64,000 bases of DNA from Peromyscus leucopus (GCF_004664715.2 NC_051063.1:145494165-145558164), one strand, 5' to 3'; positions 45,881 through 57,694 are shown, counted from the first letter of the stretch. Notes: generated from the sequence alone by a model not told the origin. Made by a program: numbers and translations.

Positions 45881-47551
45881 CTAAAAATCTGGACTGAATG
45901 GCTTGTGAGTGTGGATGTCATCTATAATCAGAAAAGAGGCCTAAACACAGGAAGAGGTCAGGGGTAGACACATGCTTGGATCAAGCAAGGTTAGAGCTCA
46001 GGGCAATTCTGATGTGAGGGGAAAAGATTAACGGGTAACCCAACCGAGTTTGACCTCTGCAGTCTTGATGAGCTTGAAATGTGTGTGTAATCATTATCTT
46101 TCCACACTGAATCTTACTTCTGCAGAGACAGCTCACGGAGCTTCTTGGTAACGGAAGTACAGTCTAAACATGTTTATGAAATTGCTTAGTCAGATAATTA
46201 GATTCTTGGTAGACAGGGCTGGAATAAAAAATAAATGAGGGTCGGCAAACTCCGGTGGGAGGATCAAGTCTGCTGACGTGTAAATAAAGGTTTGCTTGTT
46301 TGCATTTCACAGCTTTGGGACAACAACGGTAAACTGAATAGTTGTCCCAGTGATCATGTAGCCCAAAGAGCCTAAAATATCTATATCTTTACAGGCTAAG
46401 ATTGTTTGATGTTTTACTTAAAATCTAGAAAAATACCACACGCTTTCTAAATGACTTCAGCTTCTTTTCTACCCAATTAGCACAAAGAACTCAGGCAAGG
46501 TCGCCGTTCCTTATGACAGAAACGACCGAGTCTGCCTAGGAAAGAAAGCATACATCCTCTGCTTCCAAGTCTACTGGAGAAGACACAGGAGCAAAACAGA
46601 GAAAGACAGACATCAAGACGAGTGTGCCGGGCAAACACCGGAGAAGGAAGCCAAGAGCAGTGAAAGAGAAAGCAAGAGAGACGGACGGGGCAGGTCCGCG
46701 CTAACTCAGCCAACGGCATCTCTTCCCTCTGGAGGTGGCGTGTAATGACGCAGACCACAAACAACCTGCCGTGAGCTGCCAACAGCCCACCGCCCCGTGT
46801 TTAGAAAAAGCCGTGACACGTTTCCGTGTCCAGAGACCAACCTAACACTCACCTCTCAGGAAGAGTGCAGGCTGGGGGCGGAGCCTCGGCTGCAAGCTCT
46901 GCATCAGGAGCAGAAGGTGCACACTCTGCTGCCACACGCAAGGAGCGTGGGCAGGAACAGACTTCTGAGGTCTCCTCATCCGAACCTGTCTAGTCAGGTT
47001 GTGGGGAGCATGGGGCCCGCCCCGAAGCCCGCCACACACAATCAGATCCTTTACTCTCTCTCCCTGCAACTCGTATGCTGTGGGCAACAGCTCAGGTTGT
47101 CCTTGTGAAGACACGGGTTCAACAGCGACATCTCAACTCTAACATCCCTTCTCACCACGAACAACAGAGAGACGGGGAGCGGGAAAGATCAGTTCAAAGT
47201 GATGGAAAACAGCGAGTGTGCAGATGAGTCAGGAAATTTTACAAATCCAGCCGAACTAAAAAAAATCAGAATGTTACTATAAGGATAAAACATATTCATC
47301 ATCAAAATTAAGAGAAGACAGGTGAACATAATCTAAAAATATGTGAAACAAGAGCCCTCAAGCCATGTATGCAATGGCCCCACATAAATCGTGAGCTTAA
47401 GTTTCTGGAGCACAGTTTTGAAATGTTTGAGAGGACACAAGGAACAGTAAGTAACCCTGTACTTCAGCGAGGGAAGTGCCTCTTCCATGAGACACACGTT
47501 AGAACCGAAAAGGCAGGTGAACTGGTCACAGGACGAACTGAACTCCTGATG
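45881..47551. other. Intron, nothing recognised
   Basis: ORFs at 46477-46782 and 46797-47114 have no family match or splice-phase fit. Confidence 0.45.
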
Positions 47552-47635
47552 CAGGGGTGCAGCTCAGTGGTAGCACTTCTCCAGCATTCACGAGGCCCTG
47601 GGTTCGATTCCCAGGCACTCACACAAATCAGCATA
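47552..47635 (+). mobile_element. ID-like SINE
   Basis: ggggtgcagctcagtggtag then ccctgggttcgattcccagg: the tRNA-derived ID body with a clear box B; degraded tail. Confidence 0.85.
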
Positions 47636-47803
47636 AAACAATACCAAGAACAACTCCAGGGCCTGCGGACAGCATAAGGAAGGTGCAACTGCACTCCACA
47701 GCATGTATGACACCTGCAACCAACGTATAATGGCGTCAGAAGGATGAAGAATGCCTAGGGGATTATCTTATAATGCAAACAACCCATAGAAAGATGTGAA
47801 TAA

Positions 47804-47868
47804 GCCGGGCGTGATGGCACACTCCTTTAATTTCAGCACTTGGGAGGCTGAAGGTTGGTAGGTCTCTA
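47804..47868 (+). mobile_element. Truncated B1 SINE
   Basis: gccgggcgtgatggcacact then cagcacttgggaggctga; 3' half missing. Confidence 0.85.
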
Positions 47869-47899
47869 TGTGTTTAGGAAACATGAGGAGCTGTTCAAC

Positions 47900-48420
47900 C
47901 TCAGAGAACTGAGGGAAAGTAATCACATTATTTGCATCCATATGATCAGCAAAGAAAAGCAGCTAGACCATATTAAATGCTCGCGGAGAGGAGGAGTAAC
48001 ATGAACTCACATAGCCTGCTAATGAGGACGTAAACCAGTGGAAAGTTTGGGAAACGTGGAAAGCCTGAGGGCGTGGACACTTGACACAGAGGTGGCTATC
48101 CTCCCAGACAGACACTTCGGACTCAATCTTGCATGTGTGTCTGAAGAGACATAATAATGATCATGTAAACAGTGCTCACAGTAGGTCTAAATCAGGCAAA
48201 ACTCAAAGGAAAATCATCCAAAATGAAGCAATTAGAAAAACCAATGGGGGATACATCTCAAAATGTATGGGAATGCTATTGGGGGGAAAAAGCAAGCTAC
48301 AGAGTGAGAATTAAACACAAAGTTTGAAATAGAAATATATATATATATATATATATATCTCCTTTATATATATATTTGGCTATATGCATACATGATCAGA
48401 GAAATGCTCAGCCTGATATG
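47900..48420 (+). mobile_element. Old L1 3' fragment
   Basis: Diverged L1-like text with an (AT)n at 48337-48374. Weak by eye. Confidence 0.4.
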
Positions 48421-49485
48421 GTAAATGAAATAAGGAGGACGCCCGACAGGTTTCCATTTGTAACTTTTTTCTATTTTGTGAGCTTGGTCACATGCACAGG
48501 AGAATTTGGAAAACATTATCTACAGTTTTATGTGCTCCAAATACTTCTCTAAAGACAAACAGGAACAACAGGCTGTTGGTTGGACACTGTGTCACAGAAA
48601 GCCTTTTCTGTCGCCCTGTGAAGTCGGTGGTACCTGCTATTACAGGGTCTCACCACTAAACCCAGGCAGAAGTGGGGCTCCCATGCTAATGAACCCCCAG
48701 AGCCTTCTGAAACTCAAAGGCAAAACGGAAAACATACTCACTCTAGATTCACAAAGCAGTTAATAAAAAAGGAATCGAGTGAGTATTATATCAAGAACCA
48801 TCTGAATTTCAGTCTTCCCTCCAGTTCCGACTCACCTCAGCATCAGTCGGGAGTGGGCATCTTGTCTCGGGTTCCTCCTGTGTGACCTGTGGGGCAGCAA
48901 CGCTTTCCCTGTCCCTTTCTATCCGTTGTGGGGAGTGTTTGGGGATCCACCATCTAGTGTGTTGGTGGTGCACTTGGTAGCTTGAGGAAGCACCAGACAG
49001 ACGAAAAGACAGAGAATTCTGAACAACAGAATGTGACAGTACGTTTGGCAGGTCCACAACTGACACCATGGCATATTTTATTGAGCGAAAATATATCCAC
49101 AGTCATTCCACAGAGCACATGACATCTAATATAGGGATGCCGACTCGCTCTACACAAACTAAACAAAGCAGCCTCCGTCACCGTTACTAAAGCCACAGGG
49201 TGTCCTCTTAGCAGTTCTGGGGTCTGGTGAGAGCACTGTGTATCAGTGAACGGGAAGGGCTGTGTGGGAATGCAGCTGGGGATAACAATATGATGAGAAC
49301 CCAGTCTCCGAAGAGGACAGGTGGGATTTCCAAGAGTCAGCATCTGAAAAGATTTGCATCTGTGCCTCTCTCCACGCATGACAAGCTTCCTGTTGAACAC
49401 AGTGCCAGAATGCCGTTCAGCATTAGTGAATTTCTCTGCACCGTGCATGGCAGCCGGGGCACTGATTGGAAAGAGCAGGCTCTAG
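48421..49485. other. Intron, nothing recognised
   Basis: Minus ORFs at 48809-49448 overlap in two frames and match no family. Confidence 0.45.
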
Positions 49486-49615
49486 GCTGGGAGTGGTGTG
49501 CACACCTTTAATCCCAGCACTCAGGAAGCAGAAGAGGCAGGCAGATCTCTGTGAGTTCCAGAACAGCCAGGGCTACTAAGTGAAACTCTGTCTCAAAGCA
49601 CAAACAAAGAACAAG
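49486..49615 (+). mobile_element. B1 SINE
   Basis: cacctttaatcccagcactc, agatctctgtgagttccaga and gaaactctgtctcaaag; its A-rich tail runs into (GGAA)n. Confidence 0.92.
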
Positions 49616-49626
49616 AAGAAGAAAAA

Positions 49627-49703
49627 GGAAGGAAGGAAAGAAGGAAGGAAGGAAGGAAGGAAGGAAGGAAGGAAGGAAGGAAGGAAGGAAGGAAGGAAGG
49701 AAA
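49627..49703. repeat. (GGAA)n microsatellite
   Basis: About 18 ggaa units growing from the B1 tail. Confidence 0.97.
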
Positions 49704-49893
49704 GAACAGGCTGTCTGGCTACTTCCCCATGGTATGACTTGGGAGATGCCCTGTTTTTCAGCCTTAGCTCCTATGAAAATGGGAATATAAGAGTATCCAC
49801 CTTGCAGTAAGGACTGAGGGTGAAATAAATAATATATTCAAGAGCTTGTCACAGAAGATAATCAGTAACTGGCAGCTAATGGGCCTTTTATTC

Positions 49894-50128
49894 TCCTTTC
49901 CTCTCCATCTCTCCCCTCCCCTCCCCTCTTCCCCATCTCTCCCCTCCCCTCCCCTCTTCCCCATCTCTCCCCTCCTTTCCCCTCCCCTCCCCTCCTCTCC
50001 TCTCCATCTCTCCCCTCCCCTCCCCTCTTCTCCATCTCTCCCCTCCTCTCCTCTCCTCTCCATCTCTCCCCTCTCCTCCCCTCTTCTCCATCTCTCCCCT
50101 CCCCTCCCCTCCCCTCTCCTCCCCTCCA
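49894..50128. repeat. Pyrimidine minisatellite
   Basis: About 235 bp of catctctcccctcccctccc-type units, roughly 27-32 bp each, almost wholly pyrimidine on the plus strand. The ORFs in it (SPPLPSSP or GEERRGGE type) are repeat artefacts. Confidence 0.95.
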
Positions 50129-51520
50129 TGTATCCTGTCCTCTTTTGAGGGACTACCATGTGCTTAGATGGTTTAATCTAGTTCCCATTTAATCCTCACA
50201 GCTGCCTTCTGAGATGCCGTCCTTCTTATAGTGGCTAGAGAGGACAGTGGAACACATAGCAAGCAGGGGTTTGTCCACATCCTCCCGTGGGGTGGTCTGA
50301 ATGAACCCTGACTTGAACCCAGGGCACTGACTCACAGCCCACAGGGTTCATCACATTATGTCACTTGGCAGGTGGCCCTCTTGATGCTGGAGGGAAAATA
50401 AAGTGTTTGCTCATTCCAGGACTAGTTCAGCACAGCATGGGCCAAGCTGGGGAGGACTCCAAACATGATGTCACACGGTCACAGAGAAAGCCGGGTGCGG
50501 CAGTGGGCCATCAGTACATCACCATCAGCAATGGCGCCTTGTTATTTGAAAGACACACGTGCATTCGCGCTCACACACCTGTATGTATAAAGTTAGGTAT
50601 CCATCTCTGGGATCTATGTGCAAGTTCCCAGACAGAACACGGTGCTGAGCACTGGGGGAAAGCCGTCCCATTTCTGCTGGTGATTTTCTAATGGAAACAA
50701 CAACTCAGGCACTTTGACACTCAGCAAGTTAGTAAGTCGCTACTGAATTCAGGGTGCTGTGGCAGAGGAGGGACGGGATGAGGGCTGGGATGTGACACGA
50801 GGGAAGAAGCCCCAGGCCTCCTGCAGGGGTGGAAGCCTGAACATGAGTCACTTTGCAGCCTGAACTATCTGTGTCAGGCCAGCCTGGCAGGCACCATAAA
50901 AGGGCAGAGAAGAAGAGGACACACTGAAAGATGTCCTTTTAAGAGGGGCATTAATCCAAAGGCTGCCTGAGACCTTCCCCTGGCCTTCCATTCCCAAGAC
51001 TCGTGAAAGAAAATGCCACACAGTTCAAGTGTAACTACAGACGCATCCAAAGCCAAAGCCTTGTCTCTTTCTAAAGCAAGTCCGTTTGGACAAAATATTC
51101 CTATTTCCATGAGAACACAGAGTGAAGAGATTAAATGAAAATCACGCATTTTAAACACACAAGTTCTGTGGAAAATGCCAGGGTGAAGAATCAGAAAGGA
51201 AGGACGTGGCTACATTGGAAACAGTTCTATTATAACCAAAGGGATCTCCAAAGAGTTTAACGGGGTCTTTAAATTCTTGAGGGTGATTCGACACAGATGT
51301 AGGCAAAGCTCGCCACCTGCTGTCTACATTTGGTATTGCGCTTTGGCAAGCACTCCTAAGGTGGCGCCAGATTCTGGCAGAGGATACTTGAGTGTTTTGT
51401 AGCAACAGCGCTCAACACTAAGAACTGACGCATTAATCAGGTCTCAACAGATGCAACCAATATCAGATATGGGGCCTCCTCTTTGTATACCTCCTGCACA
51501 ATGGGATAAAAACGCGTCTC
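50129..51520. other. Intron, nothing recognised
   Basis: No exon in phase and no clear repeat. Confidence 0.45.
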
Positions 51521-52085
51521 ATTCTGAGCAGGCAGAGATTCTGTGTGGGTTAGCCCTCTGGTCACCAACAAATGGCTTGCCCCATCAGTCCTATGAATGG
51601 AACCAGTCTGAATATTTGGGGTCTGGTTTCTTTCACTGAATACTGTGTTTGTGAGAGTCATTCACGACATTATGTAATGAGCGGCTTGACAATTGCCTTT
51701 TTATACAAACAGATCACAGATCTCTAGCTTCCTTTTGAGGAGATTTGGGCTGTTCCTAGTTCATGGCTATTGAATACTGAGGCTGAGAACATACTTGGAT
51801 GTGTATTTTGGTGGACAAATATGCAAAGATTTCTGCTGAACATATATTACAGGTGATACTGCTGGGCCAAAGAGTGTGAAGATGTTCAGATTTAGGAGAT
51901 AATGCCAAACAGTTTTCTAAACGAGTTCTATCTACTACACCCAAGCAGGTATGAGGGAGAACTACACCCGTGCCAACACTTGGCACGATCAATCTTTTCA
52001 AAAGGTTTAGTTAGGCCTTTTAGTGTGAGCATGGCGTTCTCTGACTATTTTAGCTCCCATTTCTCTGATGACTGATGAAACTGAA
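51521..52085 (-). mobile_element. Old L1 3' fragment
   Basis: Reverse L1 text: ggctgttcctagttcatggc, ggtgatactgctgggccaaa, ccaaacagttttctaaacga and cgtgccaacacttggcacga in order. Ancient copy. Confidence 0.75.
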
Positions 52086-52089
52086 CAGC

Positions 52090-52280
52090 GTGTTCTGGGC
52101 TCCTGGTCCACCTCCAGCCTGCTCTCGACCCTGGGGTGATGTTTTGAGTTTCTGCCTTGACTTCCACCCTGACAGACTATAACCTGTACTGAACGGTAAG
52201 GCGAATAAGCCCCACCCCCGACCCTTGTTGCTTGTGGTCTGGGTACTTCATCACAGCAACGCAAACAAAACTAGAACAGA
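52090..52280 (+). mobile_element. LTR-like fragment
   Basis: The ending tacttcatcacagcaacgc then aaacaaaactag is the 3' signature of a common rodent LTR group. Family not asserted. Confidence 0.4.
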
Positions 52281-52481
52281 GACAAACAAGAGACATGATG
52301 TGATGGAAAGATGGCCGATGACCGAGACGCGCTGCTGCGGGCTCTCCTTCCCTTCAGCAAAGCCACCTGAGAACGTGTATCAACGGCAAACCACAGGGGT
52401 AGACAGAATGCTGATTACAGTCTGGGGTTTAAATGCATTCATCTAAACACTAATATAGCAATTTGAAAAAAAAATTTAAGA

Positions 52482-52622
52482 TGTGCTGGGAGTGGTAGCT
52501 CACGTCTTTAATCTCAGCACTCGGAAGGCAGAGGCAGGGGACATCTCTGAGTTCAAGGCCAGCCTGGTCTACAAAGCTAATTCTAGGACAGCCAGGGCAA
52601 CACAGAGAAATCCTGTCTCGAA
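52482..52622 (+). mobile_element. B1 SINE
   Basis: gtggtagctcacgtctttaa, ttcaaggccagcctggtcta and gaaatcctgtctcgaaaaac. Confidence 0.94.
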
Positions 52623-52628
52623 AAACAA

Positions 52629-52630
<2 letters not shown>

Positions 52631-52679
<49 letters not shown>

Positions 52680-52752
52680 TATGCATACACACATATATAT
52701 GTATATGCATATATGTGTGTGTGCGCGTGTGTGTGTGTGTGTGTATGTGTAT
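52631..52752. repeat. (CA)n...(TG)n inverted microsatellite
   Basis: (CA)n at 52631-52676, an AT-rich palindromic centre (atatatatgtatatgcatat), then (TG)n to 52752. The two arms are complementary, so one strand can fold into a long hairpin. Confidence 0.93.
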
Positions 52753-53123
52753 TAAGATGTACATTTGAATATCAGAAACTAATATACTCAGTATTATACA
52801 GACTCATTAGGTCACCAAACACACACACAAAATAAAAGAATGCAGTTTCTTCTGTGCCATTGGGAACATTCATAAGGGCTGAGGGTGGATGGAGGGCCTC
52901 ACAAAAGAATCAATCTCACAGGTGCTTCTGAGAAGACATGCTTCTACCCATAAATGCCACAGCCAGAAAAGCAGTTCACACTGGGATCGCTGGGGAAAAC
53001 AGTACATCTGCAGACTAAAACCCCTCATTTGGATGATCTCTGGATTATCCAAAGCGAAGTTTCTAAACGGAGATACGCAATACTAAGAACGCAGTGAGTG
53101 ACACCACCGTTAAAACGTGAGGT
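52753..53123. other. Intron, nothing recognised
   Basis: No element recognised. Confidence 0.45.
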
Positions 53124-53330
53124 AGAGGCTGGAGAGCTGTCGGCAGTCTAACAGCAGGTAGCGCTCCTGCAGAGGACCCCGGTTGGGTTTCCAACACCCA
53201 TATCAGATAATCACAATCACCTTAACTTCAGTACCAGGGATCTGACACCCCCTTCTGGCCGTCTCAGGCACTGCACTCGTGCACAGACCTGCACATATAC
53301 ACACATTTTCTTTTTATCTTAAAACATATG
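53124..53330 (+). mobile_element. B2-like SINE
   Basis: aggctggagagctgtcggca, gaccccggttgggtttccaa and catcttaaa-type tail. Diverged. Confidence 0.75.
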
Positions 53331-53344
53331 AGGTAGAGGGGAAT

Positions 53345-53705
53345 TATGGAGACTCATTGAGAGTTAGATGGGAAATATTTTTCTAAGCAAAATCCAAAGG
53401 CATAAATCAAAAAGGAAAAAAATGAGTAGATATGACTCTAGTAAAATGAAGAATTTCTATATTATAAAGAACACCATAGACAAAAAAAAGAGCAACTGAT
53501 ATAAGAAAACACATGCAACATAATTCACATGTATAAATACATGAAAATCTTGATTATTAGTATGAAAAGCACAGAGAAATCCAAAAGAAAAATAAGATAG
53601 ACCTTAACAGGCGTTTTGTGGAAAGAGAATCCCAAATGGCTCTCAGGCATATGGAGGTATTCAAACTCATTAATTCAATAAGGAAAGTAAATAGAATTTA
53701 AAAAT
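53345..53705 (+). mobile_element. Old L1 fragment
   Basis: caaaatccaaaggcataaat, aatttctatattataaagaa and gagaatcccaaatggctctc follow the L1 ORF2 3' order. Confidence 0.65.
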
Positions 53706-54206
53706 AATTGGGTAGCATGGTACACACTTCAAGGCAGCAAGTTAGAAAGAGTTACAGTGCCAAACACTGTCGGGGCTGTAACCAGACAGGACCCCATCCA
53801 TCCTGCAGGAGGCCGTGTAGCTGGGCAGAGCGATGGGTCAGTGCCTAGGGGAACTGGCAGTGTACCGCTATCCTGTAACCTGGCAATCCCATGGGGGGGG
53901 AGCAGAACCTCAGAAAAACACCTCTGTATCAGCGAAGCTTCCCTAGATGAATGGTAACAATGCTGAGGGAGGGGAGAAGGGGAGAGGAGGGGGATGAAGG
54001 GGCAGCAGGGCGGGGGGGGGTGTGGCATGCATATACTCCACATCAGGTGACAAGTGTCACTGGCGCCTGTCTTGGTTGGGGCTGCTCTGACATGACAGCC
54101 TAGCTCTTCTTTGCTGCACGATGGCCTTGGGAGGAGCCACGGACAGAGTCTCAGAGCCTCCAGTCATCCTGCAGACAAGCTCTTAGCTGCAAAGAACTTA
54201 ACTTAC
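53706..54206. other. Intron beside an exon
   Basis: G-rich runs at 53887-53900 and 54011-54020; otherwise nothing recognised. Confidence 0.45.
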
Positions 54207-54332
54207 TGTGCAAAGGACAACTTGATCCGCGCTTGGATTTCTACCCACTCCTCCTTTATAATGTTCCCACATTGCAGCATCTCCTTGGAAAGTTTCTCGG
54301 CTTTTATCAAGTTCTCTGAGGCTTCTTTAAAT
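54207..54332 (-). CDS. Ttc23: TTC23 coding exon, central TPR/linker
   Basis: This 126-nt exon begins with the third base of the Lys codon. It reads FKEASENLIKAEKLSKEMLQ, then CGNIIKEEWVEIQARIKLSFA and two bases of a Gln codon. The acceptor is a pyrimidine-poor stretch ending in tatttcag; the donor is CA|gtaagt, a near-consensus site. The KEAxENLxKAExLSKE stretch is a typical TPR helix with its helical repeat. Charged, helix-forming residues dominate. No stop or frameshift is present. It leads into a 10.7-kb intron rich in SINEs, L1 pieces and simple repeats. Confidence 0.93.
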
Positions 54333-54523
54333 CTGAAATACGTTCAGGAAAAGTCCCTCTGGTCCCCAGGTTCTGGAGCCCCATATCCTGGACTTTCCCT
54401 GTGCATACACTCTTTCCTATTATCCCCGATCACCTAGCAACTTTTTCTCTGTCTTGGAGCATCAGCTATAAGAATGACAGCAAGGGTGCTTTCTGTTTGT
54501 GAAGATTAGACACCAAAGGATAC

Positions 54524-54674
54524 TTCTGAAGGGCGAGCAGGGCTCTGCCCATGGTATAGAAAAGCTCTATGGAACACTTGAAGATGGCTGCATTGTCATG
54601 ATAGGGATTCTCAATGGAGCTGGCCAGGATTTCTTTGGCTTTTTCGGCATGTTGCTTTGCTTGTAGTGACAGCC
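54524..54674 (-). CDS. Ttc23: TTC23 coding exon, TPR helices
   Basis: This 151-nt exon completes the split Gly codon and encodes GLSLQAKQHAEKAKEILASS followed by IELFYTMGRALLALQ and two bases of a Lys codon. The acceptor ends in gtccacag. The donor is AA|gtatcc, a GT donor with a poor +3 to +6 match, but the next exon supplies the missing base and continues the known protein order. The residues AKQHAEKA and ELFYTMGRALLALQKF follow the TPR pattern of small residues at the helix contact positions. The intron that follows is only 191 bp, so the exon pair is short and tightly spaced, unlike the other introns of more than 2 kb. Confidence 0.92.
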
Positions 54675-57199
54675 CTGTGGACAGAGACAGAGAAGGGTCA
54701 GTGTCTCTTTCATCTCGGCTGGACAGGAACATGATTCTCCACAGCCAGGAGATCGGGAGATCACCGCATGGTGTCCAGCAGCACACAGACGTAGATCTGG
54801 GAAGCAGGAACTAGTACCTGACTGGAACAACCAAAGAATCGTTTGGATACCAAGTATTCAAGAGGAAAAACATTTCCCAAAATGGCCTTTGGAGAAATCA
54901 AATAAGCACAATGTGCTGGAACTGAGCAGCTTTGACACATCACCAGCATCAGATGTAAAATATAAATAATTACCAAAACACAAATGGAATGCAAGGACTG
55001 TAGCATTCTGGGTAGGAAGCAAGATATTCAGGAATTGTGATCCTGGCTGAGTGACAGCAATCTAAATGAAATACTAAAAATTCTGAGTCTTCTGTTCATC
55101 CATTTACAACCATAATATTAAAGCGTTCTTTTAGCATAACGCAAATACAGTGGCTATAAATACTTATAAACACAACCCCAAGGAGGTAATAGACGATTGT
55201 GCTGTAATCTCTTGTTCCTGTGCAGCCACAGATGAACAAGAGACAGAGTAATAAATGTTATTACTGATTTCCCCATGTGTTCTAGTGTTCTTCTAGGGGC
55301 TGATTAATCTGTGTGTGTGGGGGGGGGGGTGATACTGAGGAATACCAGCCCGGGAGTATGTTCCTTTACCCTCCCCACACACTCCCACCTTCCGCCCCCA
55401 TGCTGACACCACCTTCCACTCATATTCATTTATCTCCAGCCCTATGTTCTGAATTGCATCTAATCATATCTCAGTTCTCTGTAAAAGCTGTCAAAATAGG
55501 AAGTTAATTCCATTCCTGTGTCTGTAAAACAGAAACAATATACATCCTAATGGAGAGAAGCAAGCCTATGTTCTTGGTGTAGGAACTCTTTCCGAATTCT
55601 ATGTGTCCTATATTTTAAAGGCACAGCTTTAACTTGGCTGTCAGGAATTTATCACTGTTAATTGTCTCTATGATCTACCTATAGTAATGGACTAGGATTC
55701 CAGATGGGTCCCTTCCTTAGAACTTGAACTTATGGAGACAGCACGGGTTCAGTTTCAAGAACAGGGACTCTGCAGTGAGACTTCTCAGCCTGAATCCTCT
55801 GCTCCATCCTTCACTATGACACTGGCCTCAGCTACCTTGACCGTGAAGAGGAGAAACAAGAGTACCCGACCCTCTACAGGTAGAAAATTCAAAGTCTGAA
55901 TAGGTTTTATAAGACAATTAGCATGGTGGCTGACCCTCAGTGAGACCTTGCTGAATAGTGAAGACAGACTCAGAGAGAAAGATCCATGCAGAAGTGAGTG
56001 GGTTGCAGAAGGAAGGGAGGATTTGAACTCCCAGACGGCAGGACACTGGTACTGGCACGTGATTCCCAGGTCTGAGTCTCAGGTCAGCTGCTTATTAACA
56101 ATGTGATTTTGCAGCAAGCTGTTTCAACTCCGATGCATTTTCTCTGGATCTAGAGGAGGTGGCAATGAGATGATCTTCAATGCTCCCTCTGGCTCTGATG
56201 GCCTCTGACTAACAGGTGAGAATGGGCTGGTCTTGTGGTACTTTCCAGTTGGGAGGCCACTCACTGGACCCTGGGAAGTCTGTGTGCCGACATCCTGTCA
56301 CTGCTCTTCGGCTGATAAACTGAGTGTCGAGGGGTGCTGTGGTACGCCTTGTGTGAGCCGGCAGAGCCAGCAAGTCGAACACACCACGTGATGAGTATCT
56401 TATCTACCTTCCTGTGTCCATCCCCACATTCTATCTTCCTCTTAGGATGCTCAACTCCTGCGCATCTGAAGCTGGCCCAAACCAGCTTCTTTCCCAGGAC
56501 ACAGGAGAAGCAAAAACCAGGTCTGACCTCTCAGAATATGCCTTCATTTCAGTACACAATCCAACGTGGTCTAAACGGGGTGCCTCCAAAACACTGAGAT
56601 GTTTCGGTGAGTGGGAAAGGCTTTTTTTCTTGGTCATGCTTGGCAAGAAAACCTAAAGTTGCTGGTAGTCTTACGGGCAAAGCTTGGCTAAGATGGAGCT
56701 AACGCCAAGACAAACAGAGCCAAATGATATGAAAAGAAAAACGCTGGATCCTGGCCACATAGTTGGAAGACCAGCTGTGGCTGTCTAAAGCAAGTTTCAC
56801 CTTAGCTTTTCAAGCTGCCCAAGCTAATGCCAGCTTGGGTCTTTTGGCTACTTACTCTCAGGAGTGACTCTCTCTTTCAGCCCCCTGCCTCCCACCTCTC
56901 AAGAACAAGTCCAGTCAAAGCCTCCACTCCATGTCTTGGCTTTTCTCCTGACATCTTCGGATCCTTCAAGAACTCTAATTTCAAGACCACAAAAAAACCC
57001 TGTTATAATCTTTGTTTCTTCCTGTTGATACCTATATGTTATACACCTTAATGATTCCTCCTAAAAGGAAATTGCCACTTAGTACTTGGAAAGGAGAGCC
57101 ATGAAGACCTGACCCCTCTGGTGTGAATCAGTTTGGGACAGGAGGAAGAGAAACCCGTCAGCTGATGAGCTGATCCTCACTGGCCTGAGAGACGCTCAC
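54675..57199. other. Intron between two exons
   Basis: About 2.5 kb with a G12 run at 55319-55329. No SINE recognised, unusual for this window. Confidence 0.5.
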
Positions 57200-57323
57200 C
57201 TTTCAGCTGGAGGTAGCCTTGAGCCAGATTAATGTAGGCTTCTGCTAGCTTCCAGTGTGAGTCGCCATAGCAAATTCTTGTCAATGCCACACAGCGCACA
57301 AGCTCCTGGATGGCCTGTTTGTA
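57200..57323 (-). CDS. Ttc23: TTC23 coding exon (first seen in the window), TPR region
   Basis: This 124-nt exon starts in phase 0 with [20 protein letters not shown] and ends [13 protein letters not shown] plus the first base of a Gly codon. The acceptor is a pyrimidine-rich run ending in ACAG at 57330-57324, and the donor is G|gtgagc at 57199-57194. The residues closely match the part of TTC23 that follows the N-terminal exon(s), and [17 protein letters not shown] has the spacing of a TPR helix A. The exon(s) before it, with the start codon, were not found up to base 64000. An intron of about 2.5 kb follows. There is no in-frame stop and the codon phase fits the next exon exactly, so this is a functional-looking exon, not a pseudogene. 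Confidence 0.93.
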
Positions 57324-57689
57324 CTGTCAGAAAAAGAAAAGGAGTTTACCACACAGACAGGTTAGCACTTAAGAGTCACAAGGCCTACTTGTGAGTACAC
57401 CCACCTGATAAATACTGTTTACTATGTGCTACGCACTTGTGATGTGTCAGAGAATCAAAAATGATCTGTTTGGGGTGGTGGAGTGTTCATCTGGTTAGAT
57501 GAAGTCAACAACAATTTATTTAAGAAGTAAATACAATTTAATGGTGGACAATATGGTGGGATGAAGAAAAGCCAGGCAGGTAGAACAGACATTTGATCAC
57601 CTCCCAGGTGGTCCAGCGACCCTTCAGTCATTAGCTCCTGTAGGTGCAAGAGAAAGTGGACCTAGCTCTCCACCTAAAACTCCTGTGCA
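57324..57689. other. Intron upstream of the first exon seen
   Basis: Nothing recognised; the preceding TTC23 exon is not here. Confidence 0.45.
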
Positions 57690-57694
57690 GCTGT

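Larger units (their letters stand above)
6474..57323 (-). other. Ttc23: TTC23 gene body, seven internal coding exons
   Basis: Seven minus-strand segments join in phase into one 321-codon open frame that I recognise as TTC23, a TPR protein. Introns in transcript order are about 2.5 kb, 191 bp, 10.7 kb, 19.4 kb, 12.3 kb and 4.8 kb. Neither the initiator methionine exon nor the terminal exon was found, so the gene runs past both ends of the window. In human the gene lies between SYNM and LRRC28; neither neighbour is visible here. Known for the family, not shown by this sequence: TTC23 is placed at the EvC zone of the primary cilium with IQCE and EFCAB7 and supports Hedgehog signalling. Confidence 0.93.

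Noticed and set aside
49764..50159. 131-codon Glu/Arg/Gly ORF
   Set aside because: Translation of the pyrimidine minisatellite on the opposite strand.
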